Source: Massilia antarctica (GTDB taxonomy: Bacteria > Pseudomonadota > Gammaproteobacteria > Burkholderiales > Burkholderiaceae_D). Taken from it: a DNA stretch of 64,000 nt. How positions within the stretch are numbered: the stretch's first letter is position 1; each line of letters begins with the position of its first letter. The DNA lies in NCBI RefSeq assembly GCF_015689335.1, contig NZ_CP065053.1:682001-746000 (forward strand), written 5' to 3'. Under the pieces are notes generated by a model. The model had not been told where the DNA came from, did no database searches, and was given only the letters and a program-made list of their open reading frames with translations. The position numbers and the translations under genes were made by a program. Positions 53,600 through 64,000 of this stretch are shown piece by piece.

Positions 53600-54070
53600 A
53601 TGAACAGACTAGTCAAGTGGCTCGCCGTCCTCGGCATGGCATCGCTGATGGCGGCGGCGGGAGCCGCCGAACGCGGCACCAGCGAGGAAGCGGTGGCGCT
53701 GGTGAAAAAGGCGATCGCCTACTACAAGACGAACGGCATGGAAAAGACCGCGGCCGAGATCAATGGCAAGACCGGTATGTTTGAAAGCAAGGACTTGTAC
53801 CTGTTCATCGCGCCCGTCGCGCCGGGGCCGGTGATGGCGCACGGCGCCAACGCCAAGCTCGTTGGCAAGGACCTGAACGACATGCGCGACGTCGACGGCG
53901 TGTATTTCACGCGCCGCTTCCGCGAAGTGGCGGCCAAGGAGGGCAAGGGCTGGGTCGAGTACAAGTGGCCCAATTCCAAGAGCGGCGCGCTGGAACCGAA
54001 GAGCACCTACGTCGAGCGGGTGGACGATGTCTACTTCGCCTGCGGCGTGTACAAGCCCGGCAAATCCTGA
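53600..54070 (+). CDS. Secreted single Cache-domain protein
   Basis: 156 residues. A signal peptide covers 1-22 (W-L-A-V-L-G-M-A-S-L-M-A-A-A-G-A-A). The mature part matches a single Cache_2 domain: helix with A-V-A-L-V-K-K-A-I-A-Y-Y-K, then D-L-Y-L-F-I, V-M-A-H-G and W-V-E-Y-K-W-P-N, ending Y-F-A-C-G-V-Y-K. As there is no signalling domain it would be a periplasmic ligand-binding protein. ATG 53600 has AGGAGA nearby. Confidence 0.85.
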   Translation: MNRLVKWLAVLGMASLMAAAGAAERGTSEEAVALVKKAIAYYKTNGMEKTAAEINGKTGMFESKDLYLFIAPVAPGPVMAHGANAKLVGKDLNDMRDVDGVYFTRRFREVAAKEGKGWVEYKWPNSKSGALEPKSTYVERVDDVYFACGVYKPGKS

Positions 54071-54122
54071 CCCGCAAGCCGCTGCCCTGGCCATGCGCGC
54101 CATCGCCGATGGCACCGTAAAC

Positions 54123-54152
54123 GATGAAAGCTCCCCGCGGGGAGCTTTCATC
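54123..54152. terminator. Perfect palindrome between Cache gene and nrdB
   Basis: A 30-bp perfect palindrome, with half-site GATGAAAGCTCCCCG, 53 bases after the Cache gene and 42 bases before the nrdB end. The A/T-rich flanks of the stem suit a bidirectional terminator for the two convergent genes. Confidence 0.7.
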
Positions 54153-54193
54153 AGCATGCGGAAGGAGACCCTCCCGCTTTCTCCGCGCAATGC

Positions 54194-55354
54194 TTATTCC
54201 CAGTTCAGCGCGCCGCCGGTCTGGTACTCGGTCACCCGCGTCTCGAAGAAATTGCGTTCCTTCTTCAGGTCGATCATTTCGCTCATCCACGGGAATGGGT
54301 TTTCCTCGTGCGCGAACAGCGCGTCCAGGCCGATCTGCTGGGCGCGGCGGTTGGCGATGAAGCGCAGGTAGCCCTTGAACATGGTCGCGTTCAGGCCCAG
54401 CACGCCGCGCGGCATGGTGTCTTCCGCGTAGGCATACTCCAGGTCGACCGCTTGCAGGAACAGCGCCTTGATCTCTTCGCGGAACGCCGGCGTCCACAGC
54501 AGCGGGTTTTCCATCTTGATCGTGTTGATCAGGTCGATGCCGAAGTTGCAGTGCATCGATTCGTCGCGCAAGATGTACTGATATTGCTCTGCCGCACCCA
54601 TCATCTTGTTCTGGCGGCCCAGCGCCAGGATCTGGGTAAAGCCCACATAGAAGAACAAGCCTTCCATCAGGCAAGCGAACACGATCAGCGACTTCAACAG
54701 CTTCTGGTCGTTTTCCACGGTACCGGTGGTGAAGGCCGGGTCGGTCAAGGTGTTAATGAACGGAATCAGGAACTCATCCTTGTCGCGGATCGACTTGACT
54801 TCGTTGTAGGCGTTGAAGATCTCGCCTTCATCCAGGCCCAGCGACTCCACGATGTACTGGTAGGCGTGGGTGTGGATCGCTTCCTCGAAGGCTTGGCGCA
54901 GCAGGTACTGGCGGCATTCCGGCGCCGTGATGTGGCGGTAGGTGCCCAGCACGATGTTGTTGGCGGCCAGCGAATCGGCGGTCACGAAGAAGCCCAGGTT
55001 GCGCTTCACCAGACGGCGCTCGTCGTCGGTCAGACCGTTGGGATTTTTCCACAACTCGATGTCGCGCTGCATGTTGACCTCTTGCGGCATCCAGTGGTTG
55101 GCGCAACCGGCCAGGTATTTGTCCCACGCCCATTTGTATTTGAACGGGACCAGCTGGTTCACATCGGTCTTGCCGTTGATGATGCGCTTGTCGTCGGCGT
55201 GCACGCGCTTGGCGACCGCTACGGCGTCGGCGTCCGCTACGGCTGCGGGTTCGGTCCCCGCTACGGTACCCGCTACGGTTCCCGCTACGGCGGCGCTTGG
55301 CGCCACGGGGGGCGCGGCAGGCGCGCTGGCTGTTTCATCGTCCCAGGACAACAT
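54194..55354 (-). CDS. nrdB: Ribonucleoside-diphosphate reductase class Ia, beta subunit
   Basis: 386 residues. Di-iron ligands can be read as D127, E158, H161, E231, E265 and H268, and the radical tyrosine is Y165 (four after H161 in E-E-A-I-H-T-H-A-Y). The first 50 residues are a non-conserved Ala/Val extension with V-A-G-T repeats coded by 12-bp DNA units. ATG 55354 has GAGGA upstream. Co-transcribed with nrdA, 76 bases away. Confidence 0.95.
   Translation of the reverse strand: MLSWDDETASAPAAPPVAPSAAVAGTVAGTVAGTEPAAVADADAVAVAKRVHADDKRIINGKTDVNQLVPFKYKWAWDKYLAGCANHWMPQEVNMQRDIELWKNPNGLTDDERRLVKRNLGFFVTADSLAANNIVLGTYRHITAPECRQYLLRQAFEEAIHTHAYQYIVESLGLDEGEIFNAYNEVKSIRDKDEFLIPFINTLTDPAFTTGTVENDQKLLKSLIVFACLMEGLFFYVGFTQILALGRQNKMMGAAEQYQYILRDESMHCNFGIDLINTIKMENPLLWTPAFREEIKALFLQAVDLEYAYAEDTMPRGVLGLNATMFKGYLRFIANRRAQQIGLDALFAHEENPFPWMSEMIDLKKERNFFETRVTEYQTGGALNWE
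55225..55292 (-). repeat. 12-bp repeats in the nrdB 5' coding region
   Basis: Minus-strand units close to ACCGTAGCGGGA are repeated about three times in perfect tandem, with looser copies beyond, giving V-A-G-T repeats. Similar GTAGC-containing 12-bp units occur in the rnb 3' end (36458-36514). Confidence 0.7.
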
Positions 55355-55430
55355 GGTGATTCCTCTTTTCGTCTGTCTTCAATTCGGTCTTGCGCGCAGC
55401 GCCGTGGCGCTGTCGCCTCTTTGCCAGCGA

Positions 55431-58385
<2,955 letters not shown>

Positions 58386-58608
58386 GGGACCTCCTGGAGC
58401 GGCGGGCTTTGGTCTGCCGCCGGTTGTTATCAAGTGGACGGCGTCGATCAACCGTCCCCAACAAATATAAAAACAAAAAAACTACCCCGCCGGCCTGGAT
58501 TGTCGAGGCCGGCGCCGTCACTGGCGATGGAGGATTGATTGCGTTAAAAACTAGGCTTGCCGATGCTGCGTTAAGGGCCGACCAATCGGTGGCAGAGCTT
58601 CATGAACC

Positions 58609-58650
58609 ACTATATCTAGTCGATTGCTCAAATCTGGGACTAATTGTAGT
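58609..58650. promoter_or_regulatory. Tandem NrdR-box-like sites upstream of nrdAB
   Basis: Two sites of the form ACTA-N4-TAGT: ACTATATCTAGT at 58609-58620 and ACTAATTGTAGT at 58639-58650, 30 bases centre to centre. NrdR boxes come in pairs about three helical turns (30-32 bp) apart with a core near ACTATATAGT; they repress nrd genes when dATP/ATP binds NrdR. A promoter could not be fixed by eye. nrdR itself is not in the window. Confidence 0.6.
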
Positions 58651-58884
58651 ACCTCACCATGACAGTGGCAATAGAATTAGTAGCAATTTTTTCCTGCGCT
58701 TCGCTTGACTTTTTTGAGTCACGCCGCATGAAGGATTACGCGGTTAGCACTTACTAACGGGTGCCATTTTAAGAAGCAGCCGCGAGCTCGCACGCTTGCC
58801 GTTTTTGCCTCGCGGGGCAGCATTATAAACCGTGGGGGGAGCGGGCGTCGGAACAGGCCAGGATGTCAATACGCCACTACCGTC

Positions 58885-58979
58885 GTCGGCACAGCGAGCC
58901 ACCGGCGGCACAGTGAACTACCGTCGGCACAGCGAACCACCGTCGCCCCCGCGAACCACCGTCACCCCCGCGAAGGCGG
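58885..58979. repeat. Five degenerate 19-bp tandem repeats
   Basis: Units GTCGGCACAGCGAGCCACC (58885-58903), 58904-58922, 58923-58941, 58942-58960 and 58961-58979 follow each other exactly. The last two shift to a GTC(G/A)CCCCCGCGAA form, which is the start of a common GTCACCCCCGCGAAGGCGGG hairpin element. Confidence 0.7.
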
Positions 58980-59121
58980 GGGCCCATGGCACCGATGAAC
59001 AAAGGCGGCATCGGCTCCGCCTGCGCACAGGAATGACGCATCGGGGAATGACGCGGTAGGGATGCAAGCAGCCACCAGCCTCGCACTGTGGCATCAAGGC
59101 TCAGGCAACCGCGTTGACACC

Positions 59122-60555
59122 CTACCCCTCCGGCTCCTGGATATTGAGCTTCTGCATCTGATAGCGCAGCTGCCGGAAACTGATCCCCAGCAGCAGGGCC
59201 GCCTGGGTGCGGTTGAACTGAGTCTGGGTCAGCGCGCGCAGAATGATCTCGCGCTCGACCTGCTCCAGATAATCGGGCAAGTTGCTGGGCAACTCCGCCG
59301 GCCCGCTCGCGCTCATCGGCGCAGGAGCCGCTTGCGGCGCCATCGCCGCCTGCACGGGCGCCGCCACCGCCTCGGCCACCGGCGCCGGTCGCTCGGCCAG
59401 GCGCGCGCCCTTGAGCGACAGGTCGCCCACTTCGATCACGCCATCGTTGGCGAACGCCAGCGCCCGTTCCAGCACATTTTCCAGTTCGCGCACATTACCC
59501 GGGAACGAATACGTGCTCAAGGTTTCCAGCACCTGCGGCCCAAGGGCGGCCTGCTGCCCCGCTCCGGCCAGGCGCGCCAGCATGCCATTGACCAGCACCC
59601 CCAGGTCGTCGAGCCGCTCGCGCAGCGGCGGCACGCTCAACTCGATCACATTCAGGCGGTAAAACAGATCCTGGCGGAACTTGCCGGTCTCGACGCACTG
59701 CGCCAGGTTCTGGTGCGTGGCGCTGATGATGCGCACGTCGACCGGCTCCTCGCTGGTAGCACCGATCTTGCGCACGCGCCGCTCCTGGATCGCGCGCAGC
59801 AGCTTGACCTGCATCGCCAGCGGCAAATCGGCCACTTCATCGAGCATCAGGGTGCCGCCGTTGGCCGCATGGAAAAACCCGTCGCGCTCGTCGGCCGCGC
59901 CGGTAAACGCCCCCTTGCGGTAGCCGAAAAACTCGGCTTCCATCAGCGCTTCGGGAATCGCGCCGCAATTCACGGCAATGAAGGGCTTGCCCGCGCGCGA
60001 ACTGCGGGCGTGGATTTCGCGCGCCACCAGCTCCTTGCCGCTGCCCGACTCGCCCGTGATGGCAATCGGCGCCATCGAGCGCGCCAGCCGTTCGATCTGG
60101 TTGCGCAGCGATTGCATCACGGCCGATTCGCCGATCAGGCGCGAGGCCGTGCCGGCCGCCGCCGGGCTGCCGCTCTGCGTGGCCGGGGCCGACAGGCGCA
60201 GGGCCGACTGCACCATCACGCGCAAATCGTCCAGCACCACCGGCTTGGAGACGTAATCGAAGGCGCCCGCCTTCAGGGCCACCACCGCGTTTTCGGCGCT
60301 GCCGTAGGCGGTCACGACCGCGATCGGGGTCGACTTGTTGGAGGCGTTCACTTCCTGCACCAGCTCCAGGCCCAGGCCGTCGGGCAAGCGCATGTCGGTG
60401 AGAATGAGGCCGTAATCGTTCTGTGCCAGGAAGGCGCGCGCCTCGCGCAAGGTTTCGGCGCTGTCCACATCGAGCCCCATCCTGACCAGGGTGATTTCCA
60501 GCAGTTCGCGCAAATCGGCCTCGTCATCGACGACCAGTACGCGGGGTGATGTCAT
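59122..60555 (-). CDS. pilR: Sigma-54 response regulator PilR
   Basis: Activates pilA transcription with RpoN. It has 477 residues: receiver with acceptor D54, sigma-54 AAA+ domain (Walker A G-E-S-G-S-G-K-E at 168-175, G-A-F-T-G-A at 215-220), a Pro/Ala linker near 390-430 and a C-terminal Fis-type helix-turn-helix (Q-F-N-R-T-Q-A-A-L-L-L-G-I). The start overlaps the pilS stop by four bases. Confidence 0.93.
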   Translation of the reverse strand: MTSPRVLVVDDEADLRELLEITLVRMGLDVDSAETLREARAFLAQNDYGLILTDMRLPDGLGLELVQEVNASNKSTPIAVVTAYGSAENAVVALKAGAFDYVSKPVVLDDLRVMVQSALRLSAPATQSGSPAAAGTASRLIGESAVMQSLRNQIERLARSMAPIAITGESGSGKELVAREIHARSSRAGKPFIAVNCGAIPEALMEAEFFGYRKGAFTGAADERDGFFHAANGGTLMLDEVADLPLAMQVKLLRAIQERRVRKIGATSEEPVDVRIISATHQNLAQCVETGKFRQDLFYRLNVIELSVPPLRERLDDLGVLVNGMLARLAGAGQQAALGPQVLETLSTYSFPGNVRELENVLERALAFANDGVIEVGDLSLKGARLAERPAPVAEAVAAPVQAAMAPQAAPAPMSASGPAELPSNLPDYLEQVEREIILRALTQTQFNRTQAALLLGISFRQLRYQMQKLNIQEPEG

Positions 60556-62282
60556 GTTGTTGCCTTTCTGTTACTAGTAGCGCCGCGCGCCCCCAGCGGC
60601 GGCGCGAACGAAATCACAAAGCGGCCAGTGGCCGCCCGCACGCCGAAGCCGCTGGCATCGAAGCGATATTCGTAATCGAGCATCGCCGCGTTGTTCAGGC
60701 ACAGCTCGCGCGCCAGGTACAGCCCCAGCCCGGTGCCCTTGCTCGAGGTCGTATAAAACGGTTCGAACAGGTGGGCCCGCACGTCGGGCGTGATGCCCGG
60801 ACCGTCATCCTGCACGTGCAGCTCCATCCCGCCGGCCGAATCGGTGACGACATACACGCGGATACTGCCCACCCCGCCGCTGGCGTAACGCAGCGCATTG
60901 GTCAGCAGGTTGATCAGCACTTCGCGCAGGTGCAGCGCGTCGAAACGCACCGGCACGGCGCCAGTATTGCCCAACCACACTATATCATCGGCGACACCCT
61001 GGGTTTCGTCAAATTCGGCTTTCAGGTCATTCAAAAAGGGGCCGAGCAACAAGGGATCGCCATTCGGCTGGACCTTGCGCGACAATTGCAGTATGTCTTC
61101 GACCATACGGTTCACCCGCGCCACATTGTCGCCGACGATCTTGAGCAGGCGCGCCTGGCCCGGCTCGTGCAAGTCTTCCGCCAGCAGGGCGGTGGCGTGG
61201 CCGATGGCCGAGAGGGGATTGCGCACCTCGTGCGCGATGCTGGCAGTGAGCCGTCCCATCGACGCCAGTTTCAGTTCCTGGGCCTGGTTTTCGATGGCGG
61301 TGACGTCCTGCAAGAAAATCACGCAGCGCTCGGACGCCTCGTCGACCGTGTCGACCCGCGCGAAACGCAGCTTGAGGTGGGCCGCCAGGTCGCGCCGGCC
61401 GCTCCAGGCGGCCGTGCCGGCGTCGCCGCCGCCGCTGTCGCGGTAGGGCTTGACGGTGACGAAGGCGGCGCGCGCCACGCCGGCGACGGTGGCCGGCCCG
61501 ACCTGCTGCTGCCACTCCGAAAACGCATGCGCGACCGGTTCCAGCGCAGGCACCTCGGACAGGGCAAAGCCGCTGTCGCCGTTGGCCAGCCCCAGCATGT
61601 GCTGGGCGGCCGGGTTGCCGGCGAAAATGTGGCCGTCGCGGTCGACCACGAGAATGCCATCGTCGACGTCGGCGATGATGATCTGGTTGATCGCCTGCTG
61701 GATTTTCAGGTCGGCGCCGTGGCGCGCGGCCAGTTCTTCCTGCCGGATCAGCCTGGCGGCAAGGCGGCTGACCACCATCACGATGGCGAAAAAGGCGGCG
61801 CCGTACAGCCCGGCCTGGGTGAGCGGCATGCCGCTCTCGCCCAGGAACACCTGGTACAGGGAATCGGTCAGCAGGAACAGGGTCACCAGCGCGGCCGAAA
61901 ACAGGGCCAGCAGGCGCGGCGCCAGGATCGCGGCGCCCGCCAGCGGAAACAGGTACAGGATCACCAGGCTGCCGCGGCTGGCCTCGGCGGCCATGTAGAG
62001 CACCGAAATGACCGCGATGTCGACCGCGATCTGCAGCACCACCTGCATCAGGAAGTGATTGCGGACGTACACGCTGGCCAGCACGAACGCGCCGGCCAGC
62101 ACCAGGTAGGCCATGCAGGTTTCGGTATACAGATGGTAGCTGGCGCTGGCCACATCTTTCTGGTCGAAGGCCAGGTAGGCCAGCAGCACCAGCGAGATGA
62201 CGATGCGGGTGGCGGTCAGCGCCTGCAGCGAGCGCCAGAATGTGTCGCGCGACTCGGCCGACAGCGCGCTCCAGAAGGACAT
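60552..62282 (-). CDS. pilS: Sensor histidine kinase PilS
   Basis: 576 residues. About six membrane helices in the first 190 residues, a PAS domain at about 215-330, HisKA with the phospho-site in H-E-V-R-N-P-L-S-A-I-G, and HATPase with N-L-L-T-N-A-L-R-Y-A and G-T-G-L-G-L-Y. In Pseudomonas PilS senses pilin in the membrane. ATG 62282 is used; a GTG directly before it would add one residue. Confidence 0.92.
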   Translation of the reverse strand: MSFWSALSAESRDTFWRSLQALTATRIVISLVLLAYLAFDQKDVASASYHLYTETCMAYLVLAGAFVLASVYVRNHFLMQVVLQIAVDIAVISVLYMAAEASRGSLVILYLFPLAGAAILAPRLLALFSAALVTLFLLTDSLYQVFLGESGMPLTQAGLYGAAFFAIVMVVSRLAARLIRQEELAARHGADLKIQQAINQIIIADVDDGILVVDRDGHIFAGNPAAQHMLGLANGDSGFALSEVPALEPVAHAFSEWQQQVGPATVAGVARAAFVTVKPYRDSGGGDAGTAAWSGRRDLAAHLKLRFARVDTVDEASERCVIFLQDVTAIENQAQELKLASMGRLTASIAHEVRNPLSAIGHATALLAEDLHEPGQARLLKIVGDNVARVNRMVEDILQLSRKVQPNGDPLLLGPFLNDLKAEFDETQGVADDIVWLGNTGAVPVRFDALHLREVLINLLTNALRYASGGVGSIRVYVVTDSAGGMELHVQDDGPGITPDVRAHLFEPFYTTSSKGTGLGLYLARELCLNNAAMLDYEYRFDASGFGVRAATGRFVISFAPPLGARGATSNRKATT

Positions 62283-62285
62283 CAC

Positions 62286-62525
62286 TCAGGCGGGCGGCAA
62301 ACGGGCGTGGTCCGGGCTGCAATATTCGCGCCCGCCGGCCTTGACCGCTTCCGACTCGGGGAAGTACACATGGCAGTGGGCGCAGGCGATCATGGTTTCG
62401 GCCTCGCGCGCGGCCGGGCGCGCAGCGCTTTCCTGCCCGGGCGGCGGTACGATGCCGCGCAGCTTGCTGCGGATGGCCGCGATAATCAGGACCAGCAGCG
62501 CGATCCAGAACAGTATGCGTGTCAT
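62286..62525 (-). CDS. PP0621 family protein
   Basis: 79 residues. One N-terminal membrane helix (I-L-F-W-I-A-L-L-V-L-I-I-A-A-I at 4-18), a Pro/Ala linker and a C-terminal metal-knuckle-like C-A-H-C-H-V-Y-F-P-E with a further C-S-P-D-H. This matches the small PP0621 family, function unknown. It sits between the CcsA-like gene and pilS with overlapping or abutting ends and is likely co-transcribed. Confidence 0.85.
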   Translation of the reverse strand: MTRILFWIALLVLIIAAIRSKLRGIVPPPGQESAARPAAREAETMIACAHCHVYFPESEAVKAGGREYCSPDHARLPPA

Positions 62526-63325
62526 GCCAACCCCCGGTGCAAAACGACTTCAAGAACAAAACGGCTGCCGACATAGGCCAGCACCAGTGTGGCGAAACCG
62601 GCCAGGGTGAAGCGCAGCGCGGTCTTGCCGCGCCAGCCGCGCCAGCGCCGCCCGGCCAGCAGCGCGGCGAACAGGAACCACGACAGCAAGGTGAAGACGC
62701 TCTTGTGATCCCACTTGAGCACGGTGCCGAACACTTGCTCCGAAAACACGATCCCCGACAGCACGGTCAGGCTGAGCAGCACGAAACCGATCCAGATCAG
62801 GCGAAACAACAGTTTTTCCATGGTCAGCAGGGCCGGCAGCTGGTCGAGCGCCGTGGCCAGCCAGCCCGCTTGCGGGTTGCGCGCATGCAAGCGCGTTTCC
62901 TGCAGCGCCATCAGGACCGCGTGGAAGGCGGCAATCGTCAGGGTGCTGTAGGCGAGGATGGCGACCGCGATATGCCAGCCGAATGCCGGGGCGCGCCCTT
63001 CGAGCTGCAACACGCTGCCCGGAAACACGGCCGGCAGCAGCGCGGCGGCGGCGGCGCAAGGCATCACCAGGCGGCGCAGGCCGTCGAGCGCGAAATTGCG
63101 GTTTTCGATCCAGTAGGCGGCCACCGAGATCCACAGCGCGGCGGAAATCATCAGCGCGAAGCCGATCCGCACGCTGCCGGGCGCCATCATGTCGAACCAC
63201 AGGGCGGCGCCGTGCAGCAGCCAGGCCCCGGCCGTGACGCCGGAAATGAGCGCGCCCCGGGGCGAGGGAAGAAGGGCGCACAGCGCGTACAGCAGCGCCG
63301 CTGCGATAAGTAAGTAAGTCTGCAT
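62522..63325 (-). CDS. CcsA/YpjD-like cytochrome c assembly family membrane protein
   Basis: 267 residues with about eight membrane helices. A tryptophan-rich/WDHK motif, K-W-D-H-K-S-V-F-T-L-L-S-W at about 210-222, is typical of the CcsA/HemX (YpjD) family, which handles haem in cytochrome c maturation; YpjD members themselves are poorly characterised. The stop overlaps the PP0621 start by four bases. Confidence 0.88.
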   Translation of the reverse strand: MQTYLLIAAALLYALCALLPSPRGALISGVTAGAWLLHGAALWFDMMAPGSVRIGFALMISAALWISVAAYWIENRNFALDGLRRLVMPCAAAAALLPAVFPGSVLQLEGRAPAFGWHIAVAILAYSTLTIAAFHAVLMALQETRLHARNPQAGWLATALDQLPALLTMEKLLFRLIWIGFVLLSLTVLSGIVFSEQVFGTVLKWDHKSVFTLLSWFLFAALLAGRRWRGWRGKTALRFTLAGFATLVLAYVGSRFVLEVVLHRGLA

Positions 63326-63391
63326 GCTGCAAGTTTACACTATCGGCGCGCGCTGGCGGGGACGGCGTGGCGCCGCCGCGCTCAATCCCGC

Positions 63392-64000
63392 CTAATCGAC
63401 TGCCGCCATGCGCAACTCGTCGTTGTGGTGGCGTTGCTGCTCTTCCATGACCAGCTGCCCCAGCTCGCGCTTGAGCGCATTGAACTCGGGCGCGGCCGGG
63501 TCGCGCAGGCGCGCCAGATCGACCATGACGTCGCGCTTGACCGTGCCCGGACGGTAAGTCATCACCACGATGCGGTCGGCCAGGTAGATCGCTTCCTCGA
63601 TGCTGTGGGTGACGAAGATGATGGTCTTGCCGGTCGCGGCCCAGATGCGCAGCAGCTCGTCCTGCAGGTTGCGCCGGGTCAGCGCGTCGAGCGCGCCGAA
63701 CGGTTCGTCCATCAGCATGATCGGCGAGTCCAAGGCCAGCACGCGCGCGATCGCCACCCGCTGGCGCATGCCGCCCGACAAATCCTTGGGATAGCGCTGG
63801 CGGAAGTCGCCCAAGGACAGCATCGCCAGCAGGCGCGCCACGGTGGCCACGATCGTTGCCTTGTCCATGCCCTTGATTTCCAGGCCGAAGGCGACGTTCT
63901 GCTCGACCGTCATCCAGGGAAACAGCGCGTACTCCTGGAACACCATGCCGCGCTCCGGCCCCGGCCCCGTCACCGGGTGCGCGCCGGTGCGGATGGTGCC
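63392..64000 (-). CDS. ABC transporter ATP-binding protein (nitrate/sulfonate/taurine type), 5'-truncated
   Basis: The open frame continues past the window edge, so the N-terminus with Walker A is missing. Visible: Q-loop region V-F-Q-E-Y-A-L-F-P-W, the signature L-S-G-G-M-R-Q-R, Walker B L-M-D-E-P-F-G-A-L-D and the H-loop T-H-S-I-E-E-A. The SsuB/TauB/NrtD class supplies energy to importers for sulfonates, taurine, nitrate or pyrimidine precursors. The permease and binding protein would lie upstream, outside this window. Confidence 0.92.
   Translation of the reverse strand, partial: GTIRTGAHPVTGPGPERGMVFQEYALFPWMTVEQNVAFGLEIKGMDKATIVATVARLLAMLSLGDFRQRYPKDLSGGMRQRVAIARVLALDSPIMLMDEPFGALDALTRRNLQDELLRIWAATGKTIIFVTHSIEEAIYLADRIVVMTYRPGTVKRDVMVDLARLRDPAAPEFNALKRELGQLVMEEQQRHHNDELRMAAVD

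Larger units (their letters stand above)
58386..59121. other. nrdA upstream region, no protein gene
   Basis: 736 bases. It holds a long nrdA leader, tandem NrdR-like boxes at 58609-58650, an AT-richer part around 58650-58760, five degenerate 19-bp repeats at 58885-58979 and a CCCCCGCGAAGGCGGGGG hairpin, then the end of pilR. A 110-codon plus-strand frame across 58376-58708 has no recognisable features and was not accepted. Confidence 0.6.

Noticed and set aside
53152..53679. A 175-codon minus-strand frame (and several overlapping frames) in the GCGC-rich block
   Set aside because: Encodes Arg/Ala/Cys-rich sequence with no fold or motif, overlaps the Cache gene start, and arises naturally because GCGC-rich DNA has few stop codons.
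58885..58979. CRISPR array
   Set aside because: Units are contiguous 19-bp repeats without spacers, and no cas genes are present.

Overview
The window is a GC-rich, gene-dense piece of a betaproteobacterial chromosome. Gene content and order point to Burkholderiales, most likely Oxalobacteraceae of the Massilia/Janthinobacterium type. The supporting evidence is the run aroQ-accB-accC-prmA-DUF3426-pfkB, the order yqgE-ruvX-pyrR-pyrB-pyrX, a pilG-pilH-pilI-pilJ-chpA twitching cluster, an H-NS/MvaT-like protein of beta-proteobacterial form, and an alanine/lysine-rich histone-H1-like protein. No rRNA, tRNA, CRISPR array or prophage was seen. Species assignment is inference.

Layout. Positions 1-10 kb hold envelope genes: a truncated YgjP-type metallohydrolase, a YcxB-like protein, waaA and waaC (LPS inner core), a phosphomannomutase/phosphoglucomutase, hns, a WecA-like polyprenyl-phosphate sugar-1-P transferase and the complete dTDP-L-rhamnose operon rfbBACD with its own terminator. 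Positions 10-15.6 kb hold apaH, plsC and the pyrimidine set yqgE-ruvX-pyrR-pyrB-pyrX. The dihydroorotase-like PyrX lacks the HxH metal motif and is probably a structural partner of PyrB. Positions 15.7-27.1 kb hold a photolyase and, on the opposite strand, the Pil-Chp chemosensory system that controls type IV pili. ChpA is very large and carries six in-frame 17-residue repeats.

Positions 27-33.4 kb hold rubredoxin, thiD and hemL, then a secreted beta-helix (pectate-lyase-3 type) gene split by a one-base frameshift, then corA. A second, degenerate copy of the hemL 3' end lies on the far side of the beta-helix gene, which suggests it was inserted. Positions 33.4-41 kb form a minus-strand series: rnb, a TonB-like gene, aroE, mtgA, a DUF4124 protein, and further on mpl, yqiA and ubiC. 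Positions 41-49 kb are plus-strand: a nucleotidyltransferase-like gene, a TlpA thioredoxin, aroQ, accBC, prmA, a repeat-rich DUF3426 protein and a PfkB kinase.

Positions 49-51.6 kb are a small rearranged patch. An intact IS4-family element with 18-bp or longer inverted ends and an 11-bp target duplication sits inside a dispersed palindromic repeat, next to a duplicated 3' fragment of the DUF167 gene; yggT follows. Positions 51.6-54.2 kb hold the histone-like gene, a 956-bp stretch without a convincing gene (with an orphan terminator and a GCGC-dense block) and a Cache-domain secreted protein. Positions 54.2-58.7 kb hold nrdB and nrdA with tandem NrdR-like boxes upstream. Positions 59.1-64 kb hold pilR-pilS, a PP0621-like protein, a CcsA/YpjD-like membrane protein and the start-truncated ATPase of a nitrate/sulfonate/taurine-type ABC importer.

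PilS-PilR (pilin transcription) and Pil-Chp (twitching control) lie in the same window but are 33 kb apart. I found no obvious novel defence or biosynthetic system. The least explained signals are the orphan terminator/GCGC block, the beta-helix insertion with the hemL scar, the palindromic repeat family around the IS, and the length-variable in-frame repeats in four unrelated genes.
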